Below are positions 18,246 through 25,785 of a stretch of DNA of 64,000 nt, piece after piece. The DNA is from Streptomyces sp. NRRL S-1022 (lineage in GTDB: Bacteria > Actinomycetota > Actinomycetes > Streptomycetales > Streptomycetaceae). A program made the position numbers and the translations under genes. How positions within the stretch are numbered: the stretch's first letter is position 1; each line of letters opens with the position of its first letter. The stretch lies in contig NZ_JOIU01000009.1 in the NCBI RefSeq assembly GCF_000720135.1, positions 124,001-188,000 of the forward strand, given 5' to 3'. The notes under the pieces were generated by a model that was given only the letters and a program-made list of their open reading frames with translations, ran no database searches and was not told the origin of the DNA.

Positions 18246-19130
18246 ATGCCGGACGACGCCGCAGCAGCCCGCGCCGCCGCCGAAGAGGAGTCGGCCTTCT
18301 CGCACGCCCCGGTCGATCCCGACGCCACGGCCGCGTACGGTGACCACCCCGACCAGGTGATCGACTTCTACGCTCCCCGCCCCGGCCCGGGCTCCGCCAC
18401 GCCCGCCCCGCTGGTGGTCGTCCTGCACGGCGGCGCCTGGCGCGCCCGCTACGACCGCCGCCACCTCACGCCCTTCGCGGACTACCTGGCCCGAAGGGGC
18501 TTCGCGGTGGCCAACGTGGAGTACCGGCGGGGAGGCGCCGGGGACGCCGCGGCCGACGGCACGCCGCCGGCCGGCCGCTGGCCCGACACCTTCGACGACG
18601 TCGCGGCGGCCCTGGACGCCCTGCCCGCGCTGGTCCGCGAGGCGCTGCCGCAGGCGGACCCCCGCCGTACGGTCCTGACCGGGCACTCGGCGGGCGGCCA
18701 CCTGGCGTTGTGGGCGGCGGCCCGCCATGTCCTCCCCGCCGACGCCGCCTGGCGCACGGACGGTCCGGCTCCGCTGCGCGGTGTCGTCGCGCTCGCCCCG
18801 ATCGCGGACTTCGAGGTGGCGGAGAAACTGGACGTCTGCGGGCACGCCTGCGCACAACTCCTCGGCGGACAGGACGGTTTCGCCCTGCGCCGCCCGTACG
18901 CGGACCCGGTGCTGCTGCTGCCGACGGGCATCGCCACGACCCTGGTCCAGGGCCGGAGCGACCTGGTGGTGCCGCAGCAGGTGGCCGAGTCGTACGCGGA
19001 CGCGGCGGCGAAGGCCGGGGAGGTGGCCGGGCTGACGCTGCTGGCGGACGTGGGCCACTTCCCGCTGATCGACCCGGCGGCCGACGCGTGCGCGGTGGTG
19101 GCCGAGGAGATCGCCCAACTGGCCTGGTAG
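18246..19130 (+). CDS. Alpha/beta hydrolase, candidate kynurenine formamidase
   Basis: A 294-residue cytosolic alpha/beta hydrolase. The ATG at 18246 follows AGAGGTTGGAGC. HGGAWRARYD provides the HGGxW oxyanion motif, and TVLTGHSAGGHLALWAAAR holds the nucleophile Ser; late Asp (GRSDLVVP) and His (DVGHFPLI) complete the triad. HGGxW/GHSAGGH is the pattern of AFMID-type arylformamidases, and the gene lies 186 bp after kynU on the same strand. It would fill the missing N-formylkynurenine hydrolysis step between kynA and kynU. A terminator separates it from kynU, so it may have its own promoter; a general esterase is the alternative. Confidence 0.75.
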   Translation: MPDDAAAARAAAEEESAFSHAPVDPDATAAYGDHPDQVIDFYAPRPGPGSATPAPLVVVLHGGAWRARYDRRHLTPFADYLARRGFAVANVEYRRGGAGDAAADGTPPAGRWPDTFDDVAAALDALPALVREALPQADPRRTVLTGHSAGGHLALWAAARHVLPADAAWRTDGPAPLRGVVALAPIADFEVAEKLDVCGHACAQLLGGQDGFALRRPYADPVLLLPTGIATTLVQGRSDLVVPQQVAESYADAAAKAGEVAGLTLLADVGHFPLIDPAADACAVVAEEIAQLAW

Positions 19131-19172
19131 GAAGCCGGGTTCCGGCCCTTCGGGGCCGCCCCGGGTGCTACC

Positions 19173-19245
19173 CGTAGTACCTGAGAGCCACTTCCCCGGA
19201 CAGCTCCCCGGCGGGACGCCGACGACGGCCCCGGCTCCGTACCTT
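19173..19245 (+). promoter_or_regulatory. Promoter element shared with the second two-component operon (copy 1)
   Basis: CGTAGTACCTGAGAG (19173-19187) is identical to 23604-23618, and the next 31 bp match at 19 positions including TCCnnGGAC and GGGACG (19213-19218). Exactly 52 nt separate the 15-mer from TACCTT (19240-19245), a possible -10, as in copy 2 with TACCGT. No -35 is evident, which suggests activator-dependent control, plausibly by the response regulators encoded downstream. It is 104 bp upstream of the DUF1023 gene start. Confidence 0.65.
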
Positions 19246-19290
19246 CCTTTCCAGCAGGGCCCACCCGGGCCCCCGGAAAGGAAGTCACCC

Positions 19291-20289
19291 ATGGGGCACC
19301 CCCGTTCCGCCGCACGGTCCCGCGACTCCGTGCTCCCCCGGCGTCCCCGCCCCCTGCGCACTCTCCTCTCCGCCCTCCTCACCGCCGCCCTCGTCATCCC
19401 CCTCGCCGGCGCGGCCCGCCCCGGCATCCCCGCCCCGGCCCCGGTCCTCCTCACCACGCCCCTCACCCCCTCCACCCTGAACGCCGCCTACGCGGCGAAT
19501 CGGGAGAACGCCGCCGAGGCCGCCCGCATGGCCGCCGCGCACGGCGACCCCCACCGCGCCGCGGCGGACCGCGCCCTCGCCTCCCCGTCCCGCCGGCTCC
19601 TCGCCTTCGACGGCCGGGGGGAGGGCCGCGCCACCGAGGTCTTCGGCGACCTGACGCGCGCACGGCACATCGCCGTCCTGGTCCCCGGCTCGGACACCTC
19701 CCTGGACACCTACGGCCGCTTCCACCGGGCCGCCGCCGCCCTGCACGGGGAACTCACCCGCCACCACGCCCGCGTCGCCGTCGTCGCCTGGCTCGGCTAC
19801 ACCACCCCGGCCACGGTCAGCACCACCGTGACCACCGCGGCCCGCGCCGACGAAGCCGCCCCCGGCCTGCGCGCCCTCGTCCGCCTGCTGCGCACCCTCT
19901 CCCCGGCCGGCGCGCACCTCTCCGTCCTGTGCCATTCCTACGGCTCGGTGGTCTGCGGCCGGGCCGCCCCCGGGCTGGACGCGGACGACATCGCCCTGGT
20001 CGGCAGCCCCGGCACCACCGCGGACTCCGTCGCCGCCCTGCGCACCCGTGCCCGGGTGTGGGCGGCCCGCGGCGCCGGCGACTGGGTGGCGGACGTCCCG
20101 CACGTCCGCGCCGGCCTCTTCGGCACCACCGTCGGCTTCGGCACGGACCCCGTCTCCCCCGCCTTCGGCGCCCGGGTCTTCGACGCGGCCGGCGCCGACC
20201 ACAGCGGCTACTTCACCCCGGGCTCGGCCTCCCTCGCCAACCTCGCCCGGATCACCCTCGACACCCCCTCGGAGGTCACCCGTGGCTGA
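19291..20289 (+). CDS. Exported DUF1023 alpha/beta hydrolase
   Basis: A 332-residue protein. An Arg-rich N-terminus leads into a hydrophobic segment (about 23-47, LRTLLSALLTAALVIPLAGA), a signal peptide or anchor. The DUF1023 hydrolase domain follows: HIAVLVPGSDTSLDTYGRFH, VAVVAWLGYTTPA, LSVLCHSYGSVVCGRAA (nucleophile Ser, with Cys replacing the usual first Gly) and DHSGYFTPGSASLANLARIT holding the His. The substrate is unknown. The ATG follows GGAAAGGAAG. It overlaps the next gene by 8 bp and heads a four-gene operon with an acyltransferase and a two-component pair, suggesting an envelope function. Confidence 0.85.
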   Translation: MGHPRSAARSRDSVLPRRPRPLRTLLSALLTAALVIPLAGAARPGIPAPAPVLLTTPLTPSTLNAAYAANRENAAEAARMAAAHGDPHRAAADRALASPSRRLLAFDGRGEGRATEVFGDLTRARHIAVLVPGSDTSLDTYGRFHRAAAALHGELTRHHARVAVVAWLGYTTPATVSTTVTTAARADEAAPGLRALVRLLRTLSPAGAHLSVLCHSYGSVVCGRAAPGLDADDIALVGSPGTTADSVAALRTRARVWAARGAGDWVADVPHVRAGLFGTTVGFGTDPVSPAFGARVFDAAGADHSGYFTPGSASLANLARITLDTPSEVTRG

Positions 20290-21502
20290 GCCGATGCCGA
20301 GCCCCCGCGCCCCGCACCGCGCGCTGGACACGGTCCGCCGGGCCGCCCGGCGCGTGGACGCCGCCACCCCCGCCTCCCGCGACCGCGCGGTCGACGCCCT
20401 GCGCGCCCTGGCGATCCTCGGCGTCGTCCTCGGCCACTGGCTGGTCACCGCCGTGGTCGCGCGGGACGGCGCGCTGTACACGGCTAGCCCGCTGCAGTAC
20501 ATGCCCCGGCTGGCCCCGGTCTCCTGGCTGTTCCAGACCCTGGCCGTGTTCTTCCTGGTCGGCGGTCAGGTGGCCACCCGCGGTCTGGCCTCGGCCCGCG
20601 CGAGAGGCGACTCCTACGCCCACTGGCTGCGGACCCGCCTGGGCCGCCTGCTCCGCCCGGTCGCCGCGCTCCTCGCCCTGTGGACGGTGGCGGCCACCGT
20701 CCTGCTGCTCTCCGGCACCTCCCCGGCCACCCTGCACACCCTGCTGAAGCCGGCGCTGTCCCCCCTGTGGTTCCTGCTGGTCCTCGCCGCGCTGACGGCC
20801 GCCACCCCGCTCGTCGCCCGCCTCAGCCCGCTCTGGCCGCTCGCCGTCGTCCTGCACGTGGACCTGCTCCGCTTCGGCCTGCACCTCGGCCCGTCCTGGC
20901 TCGGCTGGGTGAACCTGGCCGCCGGCTGGCTGGTCCCCTACACCCTGGGCGCGGCCCGGGCCCGGGGAGGGCTGCGCAGCAGGCGCTCGGCGTGGGTACT
21001 GCTCCTCGGCGGTACGGCGGCCACCGCGGCCCTCGTCGGGTGCGCGGGCTACCCGGCGTCCATGGTGGGTGTCCCCGGCGGCGCGGTCTCCAACCTGGAC
21101 CCGCCGACCCTGGCGGCCGTCACGTTCGGCCTGGCCCAGTGCGGCCTGGCGCTGTTGCTGTGCGACCCGCTGCGCCGCGCGCTGGCCCGCCCGCTCGCGT
21201 GGGCGGCGGTGGCGCTCGTCAACCTCTCGGCGATGACGGTGTTCCTGTGGCACCAGACGGCCATGATGGCGGTGACGGCCACGGGTCTCCTGGCCGGCCG
21301 GCTGCCCGGCCTGCACACCGCACCCGACTCCCCGGCCTGGGTGGCGTACCGCCTCGCCTGGCTGCCCCTGTTCCTGCTGGCGCTGACCGGGTGCCGGGCG
21401 GCCTTCCGGCACCACGAGCAGGGCCCGCGCCGCCCCCGCGGCCGCCCGTCCCGGGTGGTCCACCGCCACCTCCCGCCGACGAAGTCCACCCACCATGCCT
21501 AA
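20282..21502 (+). CDS. Membrane acyltransferase 3 family protein
   Basis: A 406-residue polytopic protein of about 10-11 helices starting at GTG 20282. RDRAVDALRALAILGVVLGH contains the RxxALR...H signature of acyltransferase-3 proteins, which move acetyl or other acyl groups onto cell-surface glycans or metabolites; TVFLWHQTAMMAV in the last third is also typical. It overlaps both the preceding hydrolase and the following kinase gene by 8 bp each. Taken with the exported hydrolase, it may modify an envelope component sensed by the kinase; this is inference. Confidence 0.85.
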   Translation: MAEPMPSPRAPHRALDTVRRAARRVDAATPASRDRAVDALRALAILGVVLGHWLVTAVVARDGALYTASPLQYMPRLAPVSWLFQTLAVFFLVGGQVATRGLASARARGDSYAHWLRTRLGRLLRPVAALLALWTVAATVLLLSGTSPATLHTLLKPALSPLWFLLVLAALTAATPLVARLSPLWPLAVVLHVDLLRFGLHLGPSWLGWVNLAAGWLVPYTLGAARARGGLRSRRSAWVLLLGGTAATAALVGCAGYPASMVGVPGGAVSNLDPPTLAAVTFGLAQCGLALLLCDPLRRALARPLAWAAVALVNLSAMTVFLWHQTAMMAVTATGLLAGRLPGLHTAPDSPAWVAYRLAWLPLFLLALTGCRAAFRHHEQGPRRPRGRPSRVVHRHLPPTKSTHHA

Positions 21503-22901
21503 GGTTGACCTCGTGACACCCGCGGACCCGAGCCCCAGCCCCGCACCCGCCGAGGGTCCGCGGCTCCCGTCCGGCGACACCGTCCGCCTCCGCCGGCGCC
21601 TGCGCGCCTGGCTGGGCGCGGCCCCCACCCGCCACGCGCCGCCCTTCTCCCGGTACCGCTGGGTCCGTCTCCTCACCTACCTCTTCCTGGCCTGGGCGTG
21701 CCTGGCCATCGCCCTCGCCGGCGGCGTCGACGCCTCCGAGTCGTACGGCCTCGCCTACCCCGTCGCCCTGCTCACCACGTCCCTCCAGGCCGTCGCCGTC
21801 GTCCTGGCCGTCCGGCGTCCCGTGCCCGCCTGGGCGCTGTCCCTGGCCGCCGCCGCCGTCACCGCCCTGCTGGCCCGCCCGCACCTGGAGTCGGTGACGT
21901 CGTCGGGCCCCAACTGGCCCTGGTCGACGGCCGCACTACTGGCCCACATGGCCGTCCTGCTGCTCGTCGCGCTGCGCGTGCGGCCGGCCGGCACGGTGAC
22001 CGTGTCCGCCGTGACCGCCCTGGCGACCTACGTCCTGGAAGCCGGCCTGGCGACCGGGCACTACTCCGGCACCGGCACGGTCGCCGTCGGTCTGTTCGCC
22101 GTCGCCGCGTCGATCGGCGGGATCCTGCGCAGCCGCCAGCAGGCCCGCAGCGAACTGGTCCAGCAGACGACGATCACCGCCGAGGAGCGGGCCCGCCGCA
22201 CCCTGCTGGAGGAGCGCAGCCGGATCGCCCGCGAACTGCACGACGTGGTCGCCCACCACATGTCGGTGATCTCCATCCAGGCCCAGGTGGCCCCCCACCT
22301 GGTGAAGGAGCCTTCCGAGGAACTGCTGGAGAACCTCGCCGGCATCCGCGGCAACGCCCTGGAGGCGCTCACCGAGCTGCGCCGGGTGCTCGGCGTGCTG
22401 CGTTCCGAGAACCCCGAGGACCCCTACGGCCTGGGCGCCTCCGGCGCCGGAGCGGCCCCGCACGCCCCGCAGCCCACCCTGGACCGGCTCGACGCGCTGA
22501 TCGAGAACACCCGCGCGGCCGGACTGGAGGTGACCGCGGACGTCGTCGGCGAGGTCCGGCCGTACGCTCCGGGAGTGGAACTGTCGGCGTACCGCATCGT
22601 GCAGGAGGCGCTCAGCAACGCCCTGCGGCACGCGCCGGGTTCCCGGGTCGGCGTCGAGGTCGGGCACCGGCCGGACGGCCTGCACCTGGCGGTGACCAAC
22701 TCCCCGCCGCGGTACCCCGCCCCGCCCTCCCCGGGCGCCGGGCACGGACTGCTCGGCATGCGGGAGCGGGCGGCGATGCTCGGCGGCCACGTCCTCGCGC
22801 GGCGCACCCCGGGCGGCGGCTTCAGCGTCACCGCCTTCCTCCCCCGGGATAGCGCCCCGACCCCGCCCGACCAGCCCCCGACAGGAGACCAGAACCCATG
22901 A
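21495..22901 (+). CDS. NarL-class sensor histidine kinase (HisKA_3)
   Basis: A 468-residue membrane kinase. Residues about 50-210 carry five to six helices with no large extracellular loop. The dimerisation/phosphoacceptor helix is RIARELHDVVAHHMSVISIQ, with His249 as the phosphorylated residue. The HATPase_c domain (about 350-460) has VQEALSNALRHAPGS (N-box) and SPGAGHGLLGMRERAAMLGG (G-box). A GTG at 21510 with AAGG at good spacing is an alternative start. The ATG of the regulator overlaps its stop by 4 bp. It is a paralogue of the kinase at 23684. Confidence 0.92.
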   Translation: MPKVDLVTPADPSPSPAPAEGPRLPSGDTVRLRRRLRAWLGAAPTRHAPPFSRYRWVRLLTYLFLAWACLAIALAGGVDASESYGLAYPVALLTTSLQAVAVVLAVRRPVPAWALSLAAAAVTALLARPHLESVTSSGPNWPWSTAALLAHMAVLLLVALRVRPAGTVTVSAVTALATYVLEAGLATGHYSGTGTVAVGLFAVAASIGGILRSRQQARSELVQQTTITAEERARRTLLEERSRIARELHDVVAHHMSVISIQAQVAPHLVKEPSEELLENLAGIRGNALEALTELRRVLGVLRSENPEDPYGLGASGAGAAPHAPQPTLDRLDALIENTRAAGLEVTADVVGEVRPYAPGVELSAYRIVQEALSNALRHAPGSRVGVEVGHRPDGLHLAVTNSPPRYPAPPSPGAGHGLLGMRERAAMLGGHVLARRTPGGGFSVTAFLPRDSAPTPPDQPPTGDQNP

Positions 22902-23587
22902 CGAGCGGTACCGGCAGCATCCGGGTCCTCATCGCCGACGACCAGGAGATGGTGCGGCAGGGCTTCACCGTGCTGCTCGACAAGCAGCCCGGCATCGAGG
23001 TGGTCGGGCAGGCGGTGCACGGCCGGGACGCGATCGCCCGGACCGCCGAACTCGCCCCGGACGTGGTGCTGATGGACGTCCGGATGCCGGAACTGGGCGG
23101 CATCGAGGCGACCCGCCGGATCACCGCGGACCACCCCGCCGTCCGGGTGCTGGTGCTGACCACGTTCGACCTGGACGAGTACGTGTACGAGGCGCTGCGG
23201 GCCGGGGCCTCCGGCTTCCTGCTGAAGGACGCCTCCGCGGACAAACTGGCCGAGGCGGTGCGGGTGGTGGCCGCGGGCGACGCCCTCCTGGCCCCCGGCA
23301 TCACCCGCCGGCTCCTCGCCGAGTTCTCCCGCCTGGACGGGGGCGGCAGCGGCGGCCGGGCCCCGCTCAAGCGGCGCGTCGGCGAACTCACCGAGCGGGA
23401 GACGGAGGTGCTGGCGCTGATCGCGCAGGGCCTGTCGAACGCGGAGATCGCCGAGCGGCTGGTCGTGGCCGAGCAGACCGTGAAGACCCACGTGGGCCGC
23501 ATCCTGGTCAAGCTGGGCCTGCGCGACCGCACCCAGGCGGCGGTGTTCGCCTACGAGTCGGGCGTGGTCCGGCCCGGGGGCCGCTGA
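22898..23587 (+). CDS. NarL/FixJ response regulator
   Basis: A 229-residue regulator. The receiver domain has Asp14-Asp15, phosphoacceptor Asp60 in VVLMDVRMPE, Thr in LVLTTFDLDEYVYEAL and Lys in GFLLKDAS. The LuxR HTH (about 160-220) contains LTERETEVLALIAQGLSNAE and VVAEQTVKTHVGRILVKLGL. It is the cognate partner of the overlapping kinase gene. Its likely target is the shared promoter element found upstream of both two-component operons. It is closely similar to the regulator at 25051. Confidence 0.93.
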   Translation: MTSGTGSIRVLIADDQEMVRQGFTVLLDKQPGIEVVGQAVHGRDAIARTAELAPDVVLMDVRMPELGGIEATRRITADHPAVRVLVLTTFDLDEYVYEALRAGASGFLLKDASADKLAEAVRVVAAGDALLAPGITRRLLAEFSRLDGGGSGGRAPLKRRVGELTERETEVLALIAQGLSNAEIAERLVVAEQTVKTHVGRILVKLGLRDRTQAAVFAYESGVVRPGGR

Positions 23588-23603
23588 CCGGCACGGGCGG
23601 GCA

Positions 23604-23676
23604 CGTAGTACCTGAGAGGGACGTCCAAGGACCCTTCTCCAAGGGGACGACCGCGCGCCCGGCCCGCGCCTACCGT
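23604..23676 (+). promoter_or_regulatory. Promoter element shared with the first two-component operon (copy 2)
   Basis: CGTAGTACCTGAGAG (23604-23618) is followed by 31 bp that include GTCCAAGGAC and GGGACG (23644-23649) at the same offsets as copy 1; in all 34 of 46 bases agree. TACCGT (23671-23676) lies 52 nt after the 15-mer, the same distance as TACCTT in copy 1. If it is the -10, the kinase transcript would start at or next to its GTG and be leaderless. Confidence 0.65.
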
Positions 23677-23683
23677 TTCCCCT

Positions 23684-25054
23684 GTGATGGAGACGACCCA
23701 GACGCAGTCGACGCCGCAGGATCCGCCGGACGGCGCGTTCGAGCCGTACAAGCCGCGCAGCCCCGAGTTCCACGCGGCCGCGGACGCCCTGCGCGGGCTG
23801 CGGCAGGACCTGTTCCACCAGGCCTTCGCCTACCGGCCGCTGCCCCGCATGGCGGTGGACGGCCCCCTGACCCGCCATCTCCCCGAGCGGCTGAAGGGCT
23901 ACGCGGCCTGGACCCCGCACGCGGTGGTGGCGGCCGGCGCGGTCGTGGCCATGCTCGCCGGGGTGGCGGGCTCGGACGCGGGCGGCGGGAGCGTGCTGTG
24001 CGGACTGCTCGCCCTGGTCCCGGTGCTGCTGACCCTGGTGCGTCCAGTCGGCGCGTTCTGGCTGTCGTTCGCGGCGACCGCGGCCACCGCCGTCCTCGGC
24101 GGCGACTGGGGCAGCTGGCCGTGGCCGCCGGGCAGCCTCGTCTCCCACCTGCTGGTGCTCACCGTCGTCGCGATCCGCACCCGCCCGCGCACCGCCGCCT
24201 GGATGTGGCTGCTGACCGCGCTGTACGGCTTCTGCGCCGAGACCGTCTTCGGCTACGGGCACTACGACACCGACACCGCGCCCATGCTGGTGGTGTCCGC
24301 GCTGGTCCTGCTGGTCGTCACGGTCCGGCACATACGCCGGCAGGCCGAGCAGGAGGTGACCGCGCAGCAGACGGTGACCGAGCACGAGCGTTCCCGGCGC
24401 ACCCTGCTGGAGGAGCGCACCACGATCGCCCGTGAGCTGCACGACGTGGTCGCCCACCACATGTCGGTGGTCGCCATCCAGGCGGAGGCCGCGCCCTACC
24501 GGGTGGAGAACCCGCCGCCGGAGCTGGAGAAGGCGTTCGCCACCATCCGGGAGAACGCGGTGGCGGCGCTGACCGAGCTGCGCCGGGTCCTCGGCGTGGT
24601 CCGCGCGGAGGACTACGCGGCCCCGGACGCCCCGCAGCCCACCCTGGCCGACCTGGACGGCCTGCTGGCCAATGTGCGCGAGGCCGGGCCGGCGGTGGAC
24701 AAGGTGGTGACCGGCGCGGTGCGCGAACTGCCGCAGGGTGTGGAGCTGTCGGCGTACCGGATCGTGCAGGAGGCGCTCAGCAACACCCTGCGCCACGCCC
24801 CGGGTGCCACCGCCCGGGTCGAGATCGGCTACGTCCTCGGCGGCCTGGGCCTGCGCGTGGTCAACGGGCCGCCGCCGGCCCCGCACCTGGTGAAGCCCTC
24901 GCCCGGCGCCGGGCACGGGCTCACGGGCATGCGCGAGCGGGTCTCGATGCTGAGCGGCGAGATGACGGCGGCCCCCACGGCCGAGGGCGGCTACGAGGTG
25001 ACGGTGTTCCTGCCGGTGCCGGCGGCGGCCCCTGCGACCGAGGACGGGGCATGA
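23684..25054 (+). CDS. NarL-class sensor histidine kinase (HisKA_3), second paralogue
   Basis: A 456-residue kinase starting at GTG 23684 (ATG 23687 is equally possible). A 65-residue cytosolic leader precedes four to five helices (about 75-215). TIARELHDVVAHHMSVVAIQ carries the phosphoacceptor His253, and VQEALSNTLRHAPGATARVE with SPGAGHGLTGMRERVSML forms the ATPase. It ends in ATGA shared with the regulator gene. No clear ribosome site precedes it, which agrees with a leaderless transcript from the TACCGT hexamer. It probably arose from duplication with the 21495 kinase. Confidence 0.92.
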   Translation: MMETTQTQSTPQDPPDGAFEPYKPRSPEFHAAADALRGLRQDLFHQAFAYRPLPRMAVDGPLTRHLPERLKGYAAWTPHAVVAAGAVVAMLAGVAGSDAGGGSVLCGLLALVPVLLTLVRPVGAFWLSFAATAATAVLGGDWGSWPWPPGSLVSHLLVLTVVAIRTRPRTAAWMWLLTALYGFCAETVFGYGHYDTDTAPMLVVSALVLLVVTVRHIRRQAEQEVTAQQTVTEHERSRRTLLEERTTIARELHDVVAHHMSVVAIQAEAAPYRVENPPPELEKAFATIRENAVAALTELRRVLGVVRAEDYAAPDAPQPTLADLDGLLANVREAGPAVDKVVTGAVRELPQGVELSAYRIVQEALSNTLRHAPGATARVEIGYVLGGLGLRVVNGPPPAPHLVKPSPGAGHGLTGMRERVSMLSGEMTAAPTAEGGYEVTVFLPVPAAAPATEDGA

Positions 25055-25716
25055 CGATCCGCGTACTGATCGCGGACGACCAGATGATGGTCCGCGAGGG
25101 CTTCTCGGTGCTGCTGAACGCGATGCCGGGCATCGAGGTCGTCGGCGAGGCGGTCAACGGCCGGGAGGCGGTCGAGCGGGTCCGCGAACTGTCCCCGGAC
25201 GTCGTGCTGATGGACATCCGCATGCCGGAGCTGAACGGCATCGAGGCCACCCGGGAGATCGTCGCCGCCGACGAGACGGCGAAGGTGCTGGTGCTGACCA
25301 CGTTCGACCTGGACGAGTACGTGTACCAGGCGCTGCGCGCGGGCGCCTCCGGCTTCCTGCTCAAGGACGCCTCGGCGCGCCAGCTGGCCGACGGGGTGCG
25401 GGTGGTGGCGGCCGGCGAGGCGCTCCTGGCGCCCTCGGTCACCAAACGGCTGATCACGGAGTTCTCCCGGCTGGCGGACACTCCCCGCCTGGTGCCGGGG
25501 GCGCAGGCGGCGTACGGGGAGCTGACGGAACGCGAGACGGAGGTGCTGGTCCTGATCGCGCAGGGCCTGTCGAACGCGGAGATCGCCGGGCGTCTGGTGG
25601 TCGCGGAGTCGACGATCAAGACCCATGTGAGCCGCATCCTGGTCAAACTGGGCCTGCGCGACCGCACCCAGGCGGCGGTGTTCGCCTACGAGGCCCGGCT
25701 GGTGACGCCGAGCTGA
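25051..25716 (+). CDS. NarL/FixJ response regulator, second paralogue
   Basis: A 221-residue regulator with Asp9-Asp10, phosphoacceptor Asp55 (VVLMDIRMPE), Thr in VLVLTTFDLDEYVY and Lys in GFLLKDASARQ. The LuxR HTH contains LTERETEVLVLIAQGLSNAE and VAESTIKTHVSRILVKLGLR. The recognition helix differs from the first regulator mainly at AEQTVKTHVGR versus AESTIKTHVSR, so both may read the same DNA site. It overlaps its kinase gene by 4 bp. Confidence 0.93.
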   Translation: MTIRVLIADDQMMVREGFSVLLNAMPGIEVVGEAVNGREAVERVRELSPDVVLMDIRMPELNGIEATREIVAADETAKVLVLTTFDLDEYVYQALRAGASGFLLKDASARQLADGVRVVAAGEALLAPSVTKRLITEFSRLADTPRLVPGAQAAYGELTERETEVLVLIAQGLSNAEIAGRLVVAESTIKTHVSRILVKLGLRDRTQAAVFAYEARLVTPS

Positions 25717-25785
25717 CCGCACCTCGGGGAACCGAGCGGGCGGGCCCCCCTGGCCAGGCGTCGTCCGGCGCGCTAGCGTCCGCGC

